Source: Rapana venosa (lineage: Eukaryota > Mollusca > Gastropoda > Neogastropoda > Muricidae). From it: DNA of 64,000 nt. The notes under the pieces were generated by a model, which searched no databases, was not told where the DNA came from, and saw only the letters and a program-made list of their open reading frames with translations. Where the stretch lies: assembly GCA_028751875.1 (NCBI GenBank), contig CM054140.1:24839135-24903134 (forward strand). The letters are read 5' to 3'. The position numbers were made by a program, and so were the translations under genes. Below, in pieces: positions 12,291-22,170 of the stretch. The stretch's first letter is position 1; each line of letters opens with the position of its first letter.

Positions 12291-13089
12291 CCCCACCCAT
12301 ATGCTAAACTATACACCTGATACTTCTCCACCCCAATATAAAATACAGCACCTGTAGCTTCCCCTACCAAATAGTTAATATAGCACCTGTATCTTTTCTC
12401 GCCCCAAAATACTTAATTCTTGCACCTGTATCTTTCCTGGCCCCAAAGTACTGAATTCTTGCACCTGTGGTTTTCCCATTCCAATATGCATAACCAAAGC
12501 ACCTGCAACTTCCTACCCTATACAGCTGAATTATAGCTCCGCCACTCCAACAAGCTGAAATATCTGTGGCAGTTGTAGTTTTCCTACTTCAATATTCTGA
12601 CAGAAATCTCCCCACCCTGATGTGATGACATAAAATTCCTTTCTCTCACCCCTGAAGAACCTCTCCTAACCGTATTTAAGATAACTGTCCCAGCCCATCT
12701 CACACCCCATTATGCTGAAATAAAACTAATTTACCCACCCTAATGTGCTGATTTAAAACACTTTGCCCACCCCAATGTGCTGATACTAAGCCTTTTACCT
12801 ACTATAATCCCCAATATGCTAAAATAAAGCATCTCTCCACCATGATGTGCTGATATATCTTCCTCCCCCCCCCCCCCCCCCCCCACCCATATAGCACTTC
12901 ATCTACCCAATATGCTAAAGTACTCCCCCCCCCTCCCTACCAAATATGTTAAAATAAAGTACATCTACATTTATGTTTTCTTAAAGGTTTTTCACCCCCC
13001 CCCATGTACTTTTTTTTTTTTAAGTTGCCTCCCCCCCCCCCCCCCCCCCCTGTGGGGAATTAAAGCCCTCCCCCACTACTTCTATAATG

Positions 13090-13580
13090 TGCTGAAATAA
13101 AGCACCTGACGCCACTATAATGAACTGATAAAAACATCTCTCCAACTACTAATATAATGAGCTGAAATAAAACATATCCCCAACTACTATAATGTGCTGA
13201 AATAAAGCATCTCTCCAACTACTATAATGTGCTGAAATAAAGCATCTCTCCAACTACTATTATAATGTGCTGAAATAAGCATCTCTCCAACTATTATAAT
13301 GTGCTGAAATAAAGCATCTCTCCAACTACTATTATAATGTGCTGAAATAAGCATCTCTCCAACTACTTCTATAATGTGCTGAAATAAAGCATCTCTCCAA
13401 CTACTATATAATGTGCTGAAATAAAGCATCTCTCCAACTACTATTATAATGTGCTGAAATAAGCATCTCTCCAACTACTATCTATAATGTGCTGAAATAA
13501 AGCATCTCTCCAACTACTATAATGTGCTGAAATGAAGCATCTCTCCAACTACTATTATAATGTGCTGAAATGAAGCACCT
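13090..13580. repeat. homogenised 32-38 bp minisatellite core, about 14 copies
   Basis: The unit is TCTCCAACTACTATAATGTG followed by CTGAAATAAAGCA, with length variants from extra TAT or CTA triplets. Some copies lose one A of AAATAAAG. It shares GTGCTGAAATAAAGCA with the rest of territory C, so it is probably a second local expansion of the same ancestor. Confidence 0.92.
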
Positions 13581-13910
13581 GCCACCTTGGATCAGTGGTC
13601 TATGTCTAGAGGTAATGCGCCTGCCTAAAATTGAAAAAAGTCTCTCCGTCAAAGTGTGATGCAGTTTCCAATCCTTTTGGACTGAAACTGACACCATCCA
13701 TTGATCATGAGTTGGGTCTGGTGCTATGGTCTCGGTCAAAGTTGAGTTAAACCGAGGTCCCACACAAAATTATTTAGCGCATGTAAAAGAAAGAACCCAC
13801 TGCAACAAGAGTTGTCCCTGGCTAAATTCTGTAGAAGAAAGCCACTCTGATAGGGAAATGAATACAGTTGCAGACAGGGGGAAAAAAAAGGGTTCGAGGA
13901 GAGCAGCCCA
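13581..13910 (+). mobile_element. SINE family B copy
   Basis: It differs from family A. A tRNA-like head (GATCAGTGGTCTATGTCTAG, ATGCGCCTGCCT) is followed by ACCGAGGTCCCACAC, GCGCATGTAAAAGAAAG, AACCCACTGCAACAAGAG and TTGTCCCTGGCTAAATTCTG, ending near a GCAGACAGGGGGAAAA tail. I recall this GAACCCACGGCAACA-type core as a widespread gastropod SINE; that identification is memory, not a search. It sits inside minisatellite C, whose units resume after 13980. Confidence 0.75.
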
Positions 13911-14390
13911 AGTTTCAATTTCATGCAGAGAAATCTTCTGTGACAAAGTGGTATGTTTAACTAAAAAAAAAACAACCCACAACTACAATGAACTGAGCGA
14001 AAAAAGCACCTGACACCACAACTAGGATGAACTGAATTAAAGCACCTGACAGTAACACCAACACTAACAATGTGCTGAAATGAGAGAACTCCCTCAGTTA
14101 AAATGAGCTAAAATAAGTACCTTCATCCATCACCTGTATATTGTGCTGAAATAAAGTACACCCTCCAATATAATGTGCCAAAATAAAGTTCAAACAATGC
14201 ACTTCCCTTACCCCTGCCTGCCCCATCCACCTATGTGCTGGAACAAGCACTTCTCCAGTCTCCTACCTAAATAATCTGGAATAAAAATATATTGATACCT
14301 CTCTCACCCCAATATGTTGAATAAAGCACACACCCTAGCCCAATGTGCTGTACTTCTTCCACTCCAAGGAACTGAAATAAAGCACCTCAT

Positions 14391-14662
14391 CCACGCGAAT
14401 AATAATAACGATCATAATAATAATCATCATCAATCTTATCCATAAATAATGAGTATGATGTAGGCCTATGTTATCAGTTTGGAAAACAGTCGTTCATTAG
14501 AACTGTAAAGGATGATTAGGATGCGAAAAATCACACATATTTAAAATAGAAAGTTAATTGCATTAACGTGTTGAAAAAAAAGATATAATTTTTTTTAATG
14601 GTTTAACGACTCATTAAAACATCTATACACGGGTCATCACAATCCATCACCTTAAGTCTGCT
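14391..14662. other. spacer upstream of the putative promoter
   Basis: An AATAATAAT/ATCATCATC-rich patch followed by AT-rich DNA. No gene was recognised. Confidence 0.5.
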
Positions 14663-14673
14663 TCATATATTTG

Positions 14674-14744
14674 TGACGTCACCGATACTGGGATTGGGCA
14701 ATCACTCTGCTGCCAAATGACAGCAACTCAACGTAAACTTCCGG
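14674..14744 (+). promoter_or_regulatory. putative promoter of the glycosyltransferase gene
   Basis: In 71 bases lie a perfect palindromic CRE (TGACGTCA, 14674-14681), an inverted CCAAT box (ATTGG, 14693-14697) and an ETS-type ACTTCCGG (14737-14744). No TATA box is placed. The combination is typical of TATA-less promoters (general knowledge). A good splice donor follows at 14783/14784 on the same strand, the only such arrangement found upstream of the plus-strand gene. Assignment to that gene, 7 kb away, is inference. Confidence 0.45.
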
Positions 14745-14783
14745 CGTCAAGAGACAGGTTTGTGCTAAGCCTAGTTCAATAAG
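14745..14783 (+). other. putative non-coding first exon end and splice donor
   Basis: Sequence between the ETS-like site and a consensus donor, AATAAG|GTATGT, with the intron beginning at 14784. The transcription start is not determined. It would pair with the acceptor at 21953 (TGTCTTTTTCAG|GGCTC). Confidence 0.4.
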
Positions 14784-15244
14784 GTATGTTTCATTGATGT
14801 CGTTTTACATGCTACACGCTTTCGTTAGTTTTGATTTGAACTATATTTTAGAGTGGGCCATAAAGTCTTCGTAAAGCGACAAGCAGAAACTTGATTACAA
14901 TTACGTTAGAGAATATCGAGGCGGAATCGTGATGTTTCTCGTGGGGACATAAAGTGATAAACCTGACTTGTACAGTACTAGTATAGTACTAGTATAGGCC
15001 TACTATCCAAAACTTGCCGGGCCGAACAAAACAAAAATGAACGATTTGTCGGCAAGTGTTTTAGTTTAGGATCAGCAAGAGTAGTCTTTGCAAAACGGCG
15101 AGTGAATATACATAAGTGTGAAAGAGTCGTTTGGGGACTAAATCAGTTATTTCAAACTGGGTGGTAAACTTCAGTGAACTGAATGTGAGTGGTTCACCAG
15201 ACTCCAGTTGATCAGGAGAACGCATTGGAGTCGCATATGAACCA

Positions 15245-15375
15245 TCCAGTTGAGGTGATCCCCCCCTCCCCTGAATATTGGTTCCATTCCCTTTTACAGC
15301 AGGTCCTCAGAATGAGACCACAGACCAAGATCTAATGAGCACATGCATGCTGAACATGTTGTACAGGGTTATTTA
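15245..15375 (+). mobile_element. very old SINE family A fragment
   Basis: GGTCCTCAGAATGAGACCAC..GACCAAGATC..GAGCACATGCATGCTGAACATGTTG aligns in order with the SINE segment TCCTTCGGATGAGAC..CCGAGGTCC..GCAGAACATCTTG. Heavy divergence makes the boundaries approximate. Confidence 0.5.
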
Positions 15376-16000
15376 AACAAACAACAGTTTCATTTAAGGG
15401 TAGAACTTTATGGTCAGTGATAACCTGAACATATCCAGCAAGCAGTCAGCATGCTATTCAAAGATCTAAATGAGGCTGAATATTAGTAAGACAGCTCATT
15501 TTTAGTAGAACATTAAAAGTAAATAACATTAAGTCATAATGCATCAGGGCACATAAATCCAGCATAACTTGGTCCAGGGTCCAGTGCTAAAATTGATCCC
15601 TTCCTTTTACAAAGTCCAGTTGTGGTCAGTTTTTGCTCTACTTGGCACCCGCTAGGATGGGATGGAATGGACAGCAAGTGAGAGTAGCTGATACTGGGGG
15701 AAACTTACAACTGTGTGCATTCACATTAACACTAACGGCATATGTGGATGAGAGCATGGGAAGTGTGAATCTGTAAAATAAGAGTTTAGAAGCATTTCAC
15801 AATCCGTTAATGATCTAGGTTGCATCCTCATGTTCACAAATGATTTTGGAAGAAAATGGGTTGTACAACTTTAGCAAGAGGATGTTAGTTTTAAAATGAA
15901 TTGAGCTTGAGAGTTGAGGCTGTCTTCCCCCAGCCCCCCCCCCCACCCCTCCTTTCCCTTTTCCAGAACTGTAGGATTATCATTATCTCTAGTGCGAACT

Positions 16001-16232
16001 GAATAGCCTAGTGGTTTAAACATTCCGCTGGCAATCTGACGACCCAGGTTTGATTCCCATTCAAGGGGATATTTTCCCCTGGAGTTAACATCAGTGCAGA
16101 CTACACTCTCCCCTAAAGTCCTTCGGATGAGACTATAAACCGAGGCCCCGAGTGAGAATGCATGCAGAACATCTTGCGCACACGTTAAATCCTGTTCCGC
16201 TTTTTGTAAGAGTAGGCTATTGCAGTGTTGAT
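16001..16232 (+). mobile_element. SINE family A copy with tRNA-like head
   Basis: Pol III box A (TAGCCTAGTGG, 16004-16014) and box B-like GGTTTGATTCCC are followed by the AAGGGGATATTTTCCCC block, the GATGAGACTATAAACCGAGG block and AAGAGTAGGCTATTG. The 3' third and tail are missing. It shows the tRNA-derived origin of the family. Confidence 0.9.
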
Positions 16233-16858
16233 TCTAGGGTGCGCCCTTGCGGGATTCCCGCTTTTTTTTTTTAAATTGCCGCAAACGATGTGGGCAGTGT
16301 GCCCCAATGGACGCAAAAAAATCCTGGACAGCATGTTTTTGAACAAACACTTGAAACAGTGTACCATGGCAACTTCCCTATTGTATATTCTTTAAAATTA
16401 AGCGCTATTTCCACCAAAGTTCTCCATTGATGCTTCTGATTGGCTAAGCGCCCTCACTTTTGACCAACCACGGTGGTCACTATGTTTGTAGGCTACCTCA
16501 GGGGCGGCAAGATTTTCTGATTGGCGCCTTCAAGCCATCTTCATTATAAAGCGGGCTTGTACTGCTCTGTTTTTCTCTCTCTCATCTTCCAAGAAGCCTT
16601 GTACTCCGGAAATAAGTGATGTAATTGGGACAGAGATTGTTGAGGAGATAGCAGATGCAGCTGGTAGATCTGGGAGACAAGTAGCCCTGGCTTGCAGTAG
16701 GCTATGGACTGTGTATCAAACATGGAAAGAACAATGCCGTCACTAAAGGAGGATGTGCTAATTACAGAACAGCACTTAAAACAAAACACAAGAACTCTTC
16801 CGATCACCAGGATGAAAATCTTCAGAAAAACTTATATCAGTTAGGCAACTCTCTCTCA

Positions 16859-16889
<31 letters not shown>

Positions 16890-16929
16890 TCACTTGCTCG
16901 CTCTCTCCCTCTGTTTGGGTTTGTTTGGC
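16233..16929. other. unassigned intronic stretch
   Basis: Contains a CT microsatellite at 16852-16880 ending in CGCGCGCG, otherwise no recognised gene. Small ORFs lack support. Confidence 0.5.
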
Positions 16930-17428
16930 TCAATCAAGGAGTCGGAAATTGTAGAGAGTTTATTAATGCTTTCAGGCAAAGATTGATTGACTGCCAATGG
17001 CAGCAATGGAGTGATCATATACAAAACATTGAAAGATTTCAATTGTACAGATAATTTATAAGTTCGCATGATGTCAAACCTTATCTAAAGCTTGATATGG
17101 ATATACATTTGAAAAAGAATTATGTCTAAGTTTAGACTTGATGTGCCAGATATAAATGTTCATAAATTCAGATACAGAGAACATGATATTGACGACCACA
17201 GGCTGCTATGCCCATTATGTAAGCAAGCAGAGGAGGATGAAGTACATTTTGTGTTGTGCTGTCCAGTATTAGAGGATGTTAGGCAGAACTACATCCCTGT
17301 TAAATATAGTAGACAGCCTAATTTATTTAGACTGTTTACTCCTGGCATCAAGTCATCCTGAGGTTGTGCGCAGCCTCACTTATATTTGTGTAAAGCTTTC
17401 AGAATAAGAGAAATAATGTTATCCTAAG
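16930..17428 (+). pseudogene. 3' end of a non-LTR retrotransposon ORF (C-terminal zinc-knuckle region)
   Basis: Reads INAFRQRLIDCQWQQWSDHI, then after an in-frame stop DVKPYLKLDMDIHLKKNY, then after a frameshift FRLDVPDINVHKFRYREHDI and CPLCKQAEEDEVHFVLCCP. A last shift gives AFRIREIML and a stop at 17425-17427. The CPLC..EDEVHFVLCCP block is a C-terminal Cys/His-type module found after RT in molluscan non-LTR elements (recall). It sits in sense orientation within the intron. At least one stop and two frame shifts make it non-functional. Confidence 0.82.
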
Positions 17429-17763
17429 TCATATTTTTGTAGCTGACTTTTTGTTATACAGTAACATGTTGTCGGTTTTTTGTTGTTTTTTGTTTTGTTT
17501 TTTGTTTTACTATTGCTTTTACCCCCACCCAAAATACTAAGCAGTTCGTCAACCCTCTTCATGGATGGGCCAATGGCCATTTTGTGAATAAATCATTCGA
17601 GTTAGCTCTCTCCCTCTCTCTCTGTAGGATCTAAAAAAATTTTTTTTAAAGGAAAAGAAAGCAAGAAAAAAATAGGGGGGCGGGGAGAGCAAAGACTTTG
17701 ACATTGGCCTTAACCTATCATCTAAATCTAGATCTATCTCTGAATGTGGAAATACAAATTTAA

Positions 17764-17765
<2 letters not shown>

Positions 17766-17829
<64 letters not shown>

Positions 17830-17960
17830 TCTCTCTCATTAGATTATCTAGGGAAAAAAATTTTGATATTGGCTTTTACCTCTCTTCTCATCTAGATCTA
17901 TCTCCCAAACTCTGATTGAAATACAAAATTGACTTTGACCTCTCTCTCTCTCTCTCCTCC

Positions 17961-17991
<31 letters not shown>

Positions 17992-18178
17992 ACCCCTCCA
18001 CCCCACTCTCTCTCTCTACCCCCCTCTCCTTTCTCCCCTGTTTCTCCCTTCCACGTCTCCTCTCTCTTCCCCTCCACCCCCTCTTCACCCCCTTCTCTCT
18101 CTCTCTCCCCCTGCCCCCCCACCCCCCTCTCTCTCTGCATCTGACTCTCTCTCTCTCTCTCCCTCTCTCTCTCCTGTG
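17766..18178. repeat. CT-rich polypyrimidine tracts
   Basis: (CT)n at 17766-17838, then a second mixed C/CT tract from about 17940 to 18178 with runs of up to 12 C. Long pyrimidine mirror tracts of this kind can form triplex DNA (general knowledge). ORFs across it are repeat translations. Confidence 0.92.
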
Positions 18179-18419
18179 TCAGCAGTGCTTACTACAGATT
18201 AACTACAACACAGATTAATATTCAGTCTTTTCTGCCTAGTATCTGCCTGTTTGATTGTTTCTTTTCCTTGAAAAAAAAATAGCAGCAACTGAGAGTACTG
18301 AAGGTACTGTAAGCAAATGCTGCTTGTCCCCTTTTTTATGGAGGGGGGTGGGGGGGAGGGTAATGCCCCCTTTTTTTCATTTTAGGGGGCCCTTGGGCCC
18401 CATGTTTTGAAATCCTAGA

Positions 18420-18510
18420 TACACTGCCATTGTAATAATAATATAATAATGTATGGAATTTATAATAGCGCTGAATCTTGTAAAGCAACAAATCAAACGC
18501 TCAGATGACT
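18420..18510 (+). repeat. AATTTATA-TAGCGC dispersed repeat fragment
   Basis: TAATAATAATATAATAATG precedes GGAATTTATAATAGCGCTGA, ATCTTGTAAAGCAACAAATC and AAACGC. A second copy is at 44195-44270 (AGAATTTATATAGCGCTATA, TCTCGTAAAAACAAATCAAA). The ATAATAAT..TTATATAGCGC motif recurs in many invertebrate genomes (recall). Confidence 0.6.
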
Positions 18511-18906
18511 TTTAAAAAAAATATCGAGGATAATGGAATAAGCACTCAAATATAAATTGAGATCATGTGTGTGAAAATCCCATCCTGCCTTTGGATAATA
18601 TCATGCTGGTAGAAACGGATGACAAAAATCTAAAAACGCATTAAATTAGTGTTTGTACTCTGGTGCCGTGTTTAGACATCATTCCTGAGGTTGGAATGAG
18701 GCTACAATAATGGTGGGTAAACTGCTGCATTTACACAAAATCCCACCAGTGGTGAACCTCAGAGCTCCAGCTGAGGAGTGAAAAAAACATTTTATTGCAT
18801 TATTTTGTAGTCGGTTTGAATAGTATTAAGAATTATGTAGAAATATAGAGCAGATATCTGTACACGTACATAACATTCAGTTGCATGCATGTGTATTTAT
18901 GAGTGA

Positions 18907-19115
18907 GTCCTTCAGATGAGACTATAAACCGAGGTCCCGTGTGCGAACGTATGCAGAACATCTTGCGCACACATTAAAACCTGTTTTTCGGAAGAGTAGG
19001 CCATTGTGTGCGAGTGGAACAGATGACAAAATTTACAAAACTGCATACACACGGGGACTGGATGCTAAAAAGCCCACAAAAGCTTATTCCATTATTCTCA
19101 ATATAAAAGAATATA
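18907..19115 (+). mobile_element. SINE family A copy, starts at the TCCTTC breakpoint
   Basis: Begins GTCCTTCAGATGAGACTATA and continues through the GCAGAACATCTTGCGCACAC, GGAAGAGTAGGCCATTGTG and ACACACGGGGACTGG blocks to an AATATAAAAGAATA tail. There is no tRNA head. Confidence 0.9.
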
Positions 19116-19800
19116 TATAAAGAATAAAAGAATGATCATGTGTACAAATACATCATGGATAATGCTTTGTAATTTATATTCAGTGACATCTTTTGAAATG
19201 TAACATGTTTTTATTATTTTAATTAAAGAAGCAAAACGCCAGCAATGTCATCTATACATAACAAAGATAGTTTTAGAGAGAGTTTTTTTGTTTTGTTTTA
19301 CAGAATCTTAGCAGTTTCAAATTTACCATTGTAATTAAATGATACATTTTAGTTTGCATTTTACGTTGTTATGATTGCACAAACCAATCCTACAAGCGTA
19401 CTGTTTAATTGAAAATAACTTTCATTACAAAAACCAAAAGTCAATGGAAAAAGAAATAGAGTGTTGGACTGGTGTATTAATAATCTTTGCTCTGGAGCAT
19501 AAAACAAAAGCTTGATACTTAAGTCTAACCTGAAGAAAATGCTCAAACAGTTACCACATGCTTTAGTTTTTCACTTTTGTTTGGGGTTGTATACATGTCT
19601 TGTGCATAATGTAGCTAAAATGGTCCTTTTGCAGAACTTTTCAGCAATAAGTATGACTGACTGTGATAGAGGCATAGAGTTAATTTTTTTTCAAATAATA
19701 ACTTTCAGTTTGACTTTCACAGTTTCAGCATTGGACAGAGTTGACTAAAATGAAAAAGAATCGTGTAGTTGGTATGGTTACAACTTACATGCATACATAT
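19116..19800. other. unassigned intronic stretch
   Basis: AT-rich with small ORFs only; nothing was recognised. Confidence 0.5.
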
Positions 19801-19952
19801 ACATGCACACTGACACATATGCATGTATACATGCACATGCTCACACACGGATATATTTAAATATGTATATCACTATATGCATGCAGGCACGCACACACAC
19901 ACAAGTCCACACATGTATGTGCATACACATGCATGCACACACACACACACAA

Positions 19953-20035
19953 AAAACTGCATACACATGGGGACTGGACAAAGAAAATTTCCATTATCCT
20001 TGAAATAAAAGAATAAAATAAATAAAACAATAAAT
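19953..20035 (+). mobile_element. SINE family A tail-only fragment between CA arrays
   Basis: AAACTGCATACACATGGGG, ACTGG and TTCCATTATCCTTGAAATAA followed by AATAAAATAAATAAA. It is preceded by CA/CATG repeats and followed by a long CA array, so only the last 80 bases of the element remain. Confidence 0.85.
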
Positions 20036-20040
20036 AAAAT

Positions 20041-20089
20041 AAAACACACCCACACTACACACACACACACACATACACACACACACACA

Positions 20090-20137
<48 letters not shown>

Positions 20138-20153
20138 CACACACACACACACA
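20041..20153. repeat. (CA)n microsatellite on a SINE tail
   Basis: CA units with CTACAC and ACCC interruptions, continuous with the A-rich tail of the adjacent SINE fragment. Confidence 0.92.
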
Positions 20154-20375
20154 TTTGGGATGGGGATTCTTTGTTTTGTTGTTATTGTTTTCATGGTGTT
20201 GGGTTTTTCCCCTGTTTTTTGTCTCTTTGAGTCAGCTTTATTATTATTGGTCATCATAATAATGTAGTTAGAAATTATTGATCAAGTTGTTTTTGTTCTT
20301 AGATAGATGGCTTGATGAAAAAAAGCAAATGTATTGCTTATTCAATGTACCATCTGGAAATAATGACTTGACTGA

Positions 20376-20515
20376 CCACACACATACAAACACACACACG
20401 CGCGTGCACGCACACACACACGCACTCACTCACACACGCACGCACACACACACACAAACACATGCGCGCACGCACGCACACACACACAAACACACACACG
20501 CACATGCTCACACAA
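20376..20515. repeat. compound (CA)n/(CG)n microsatellite
   Basis: CA repeats interrupted by GCGCGTGCACGC, CTCA and AAACA phrases. Not coding. Confidence 0.9.
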
Positions 20516-20620
20516 GTTCTCACTGCTACAAGTCTGTCAGTGGCTAACTTTTGGCTATCACTGTATCAGTGAAGGGGGAGGGGGGGGGGGGGGGGGGTAG
20601 GTGACAGAGTAGTTAGGTTT

Positions 20621-20950
20621 TTATTTTCTATTTTTATTTTATTCTTTTATATCGACGAGAATGGAGTAAGCACTCATGTACTTTTTTACATCCAGTTCCT
20701 GTGTATGCAGTTTTGTCATATGTTCCCACCGGCACACAATGGCCTAGTCTTTCAAAAAGCGGAACAGGATTTAACATCTGCGCAAGATGTTCTGTGTGTG
20801 TTCGCACATGGGGCCTTGGTTTATAGTCTCATCGGAAGGACTTTTGGGGAGAGTGGAGTCTGCACTGATGTTAACACCAGGGGAACAGGATTCAAATCCG
20901 GGTCGTCAGATTGCACGCGCAATGTTCTGACCACTAGGCTATCCTGTCCC
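20621..20950 (-). mobile_element. nearly full-length SINE family A copy
   Basis: On the plus strand it reads tail first (TATCGACGAGAATGGAGTAA), then CAGTTCCTGTGTATGCAG, GGCCTAGTCTTTCAAAAAG, TTTATAGTCTCATCGGAAGG, TGATGTTAACACCAGGGG and AAATCCGGGTCGTCAGATTG. It ends with the reverse complement of box A (CCACTAGGCTA). All modules of the family are present. It lies antisense to the host gene. Confidence 0.93.
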
Positions 20951-21665
20951 ATTTCAGTCAGCAAGGCAGAAAACTCTTCTCTCCTCTCAGCTCCCCTTTC
21001 CATTTTCACTCCATCCTTTTGACCCTTTCCCCCTTTTCTGCTCAGAAACAATCCAGCAGCATGATTGATTCATGCCTGGCCCTCCTGTCCTCTTCTCTCA
21101 GGTGGGTTTATGAAGCAAGCGGAAAGAGCTTACCATTGTTGGTGTTTAATTGACCTCAGCAATGAATATTTCATCAGTGGTTCTGGTTGTAGACCATACT
21201 ATACTGGTGTCGGTAATCTTTCTTGAGCTGCCAGGAACTTGTTGTTAAAGTTTGAGTCTGCCGATTCAGGAAGATACGAATCAATACGAAGCCGTCTATG
21301 AGACTTCGATGAAGAGGTCAGACAAGAAGTGAGTTTAAATGACACTCAGGAGTGGTAGCAAATTTGTGAATGGGTGCCCTACATAAGGAGAAGAACAAAT
21401 GGATATATATGCACAGCCACCAATGTTTGGAACATACTGCTATATTTGTTGTAGTCTGTTCCAAACAAATGTATTCTTTTTTTTCTGAAATGTGTATTGC
21501 TTTATCTCATGTGATTTGTCGCTAATGCAATGCTTGTGAATACTTTTCATGAGCTCCATTACTTGGGTTAGAAAATAGTATTATACAGGTCTGTAGACTT
21601 TGAAGGGAGATTTTTCTTTTTGGTCCCCAGGACAGCTAAATATTCTTGGAGTTTCTAGCCCTAAC
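20951..21665. other. unassigned intronic stretch
   Basis: No gene or repeat family recognised. Confidence 0.5.
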
Positions 21666-21671
21666 CACACA

Positions 21672-21672
21672 A

Positions 21673-21710
<38 letters not shown>

Positions 21711-21712
21711 AC
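21672..21712. repeat. (CA)n microsatellite
   Basis: About 18 CA units followed by CACTTCTCACTCACTCACTC phrases leading into a SINE tail fragment. Confidence 0.9.
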
Positions 21713-21747
21713 ACACACTTCTCACACTTCTCACTCACTCACTCATA

Positions 21748-21835
21748 CTGCATACACACAGGGACTGGATGAAAGAAAGCACATGAGTGCTTATTCCATT
21801 ATCCATGAAATAAAAGAATAATAAAATAAATAAAT
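21748..21835 (+). mobile_element. SINE family A tail-only fragment
   Basis: ACTGCATACACACAGGGACT, GCACATGAGTGCTTATTCC, ATTATCCATGAAATAAA and an AATAAAATAAATAAA tail. It starts at nearly the same element position as the fragment at 19953 and is likewise preceded by CA/CACT repeats. It ends 118 bases before the exon acceptor. Confidence 0.87.
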
Positions 21836-21953
21836 CACTCACTCGCACACATTTTTAAAAGTAATTTTGATGGAGACTTTGTAAGAAATGTGCCTGTCAT
21901 AGTTGGTTTTTTTTTTAAATTGTGGTTGCTTTTAAATTTGTTGTCTTTTTCAG

Positions 21954-22170
21954 GGCTCATCAGCTACACATTGGAAGTGACAATGAGCAAGACTCAGAAG
22001 ACCATGTGCAGGTGATGAATGAAGAGTGAAACACACAGAACGATGGAGTGCTGGAGCGGGTAAATCTAAAAGCCATGAAGAGAACAAAGTAAGGTGCTCA
22101 CAGAGACGGGAGCTTGTTTCTCAAAAGGAGTGGTATAGACAGTCCAGTCATATCACAGAAATTTCTGGTG
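21954..22170 (+). promoter_or_regulatory. 5' leader with upstream ORFs
   Basis: Exon sequence from the acceptor TTGTCTTTTTCAG|GGCTC to the chosen ATG. Short upstream ORFs start at 21983 (10 codons, TGA ends 22015), 22015 (4 codons), 22019 (14 codons, TAA ends 22063) and 22075 (5 codons, TAA ends 22092). All close before the main ATG. Such leaders usually lower initiation at the main start (general knowledge). The stop at 22090-22092 is also in frame with the main ORF, confirming that coding cannot begin further upstream. Confidence 0.6.

Larger units (their letters stand above)
10060..14390. repeat. minisatellite C territory, unit about 35-38 bp, with homogenised cores
   Basis: Across more than 4 kb the phrase TGCTGAAATAAAGCACCT followed by a C-rich stretch such as CCCCACCCCAATA recurs with varying decay. 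Examples are near 10130, 12710, 12770, 13095, 14075, 14150 and 14360. Two internal zones, described separately, are nearly uniform and look like recent local expansions of the same ancestral unit (inference). SINEs and poly(C) runs (12867-12884, 13032-13050) interrupt it. Confidence 0.75.
14784..21953 (+). other. putative first intron of the glycosyltransferase gene
   Basis: About 7.2 kb with no host exon recognised. It holds several SINE family A copies, a retrotransposon 3' fragment, CT- and CA-rich simple repeats and AT-rich spacer. The intron boundaries depend on the first exon being real; the 3' acceptor at 21953 is strong. Confidence 0.45.

Noticed and set aside
11383..13580. CRISPR-like regularly spaced repeats
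   Set aside because: Units are contiguous with no unique spacers, and the genome is eukaryotic.
13726..14013. Overlapping ORFs on both strands
   Set aside because: They lie within the family B SINE.
16004..16060. Genuine tRNA gene
   Set aside because: Boxes A and B are present but continue directly into the SINE body; no cloverleaf with acceptor stem is evident.
22114..22170. N-terminal extension of the glycosyltransferase ORF to 22114
   Set aside because: The codon there is TTG, not ATG, and no ATG occurs in frame before 22171; an in-frame stop lies at 22090.
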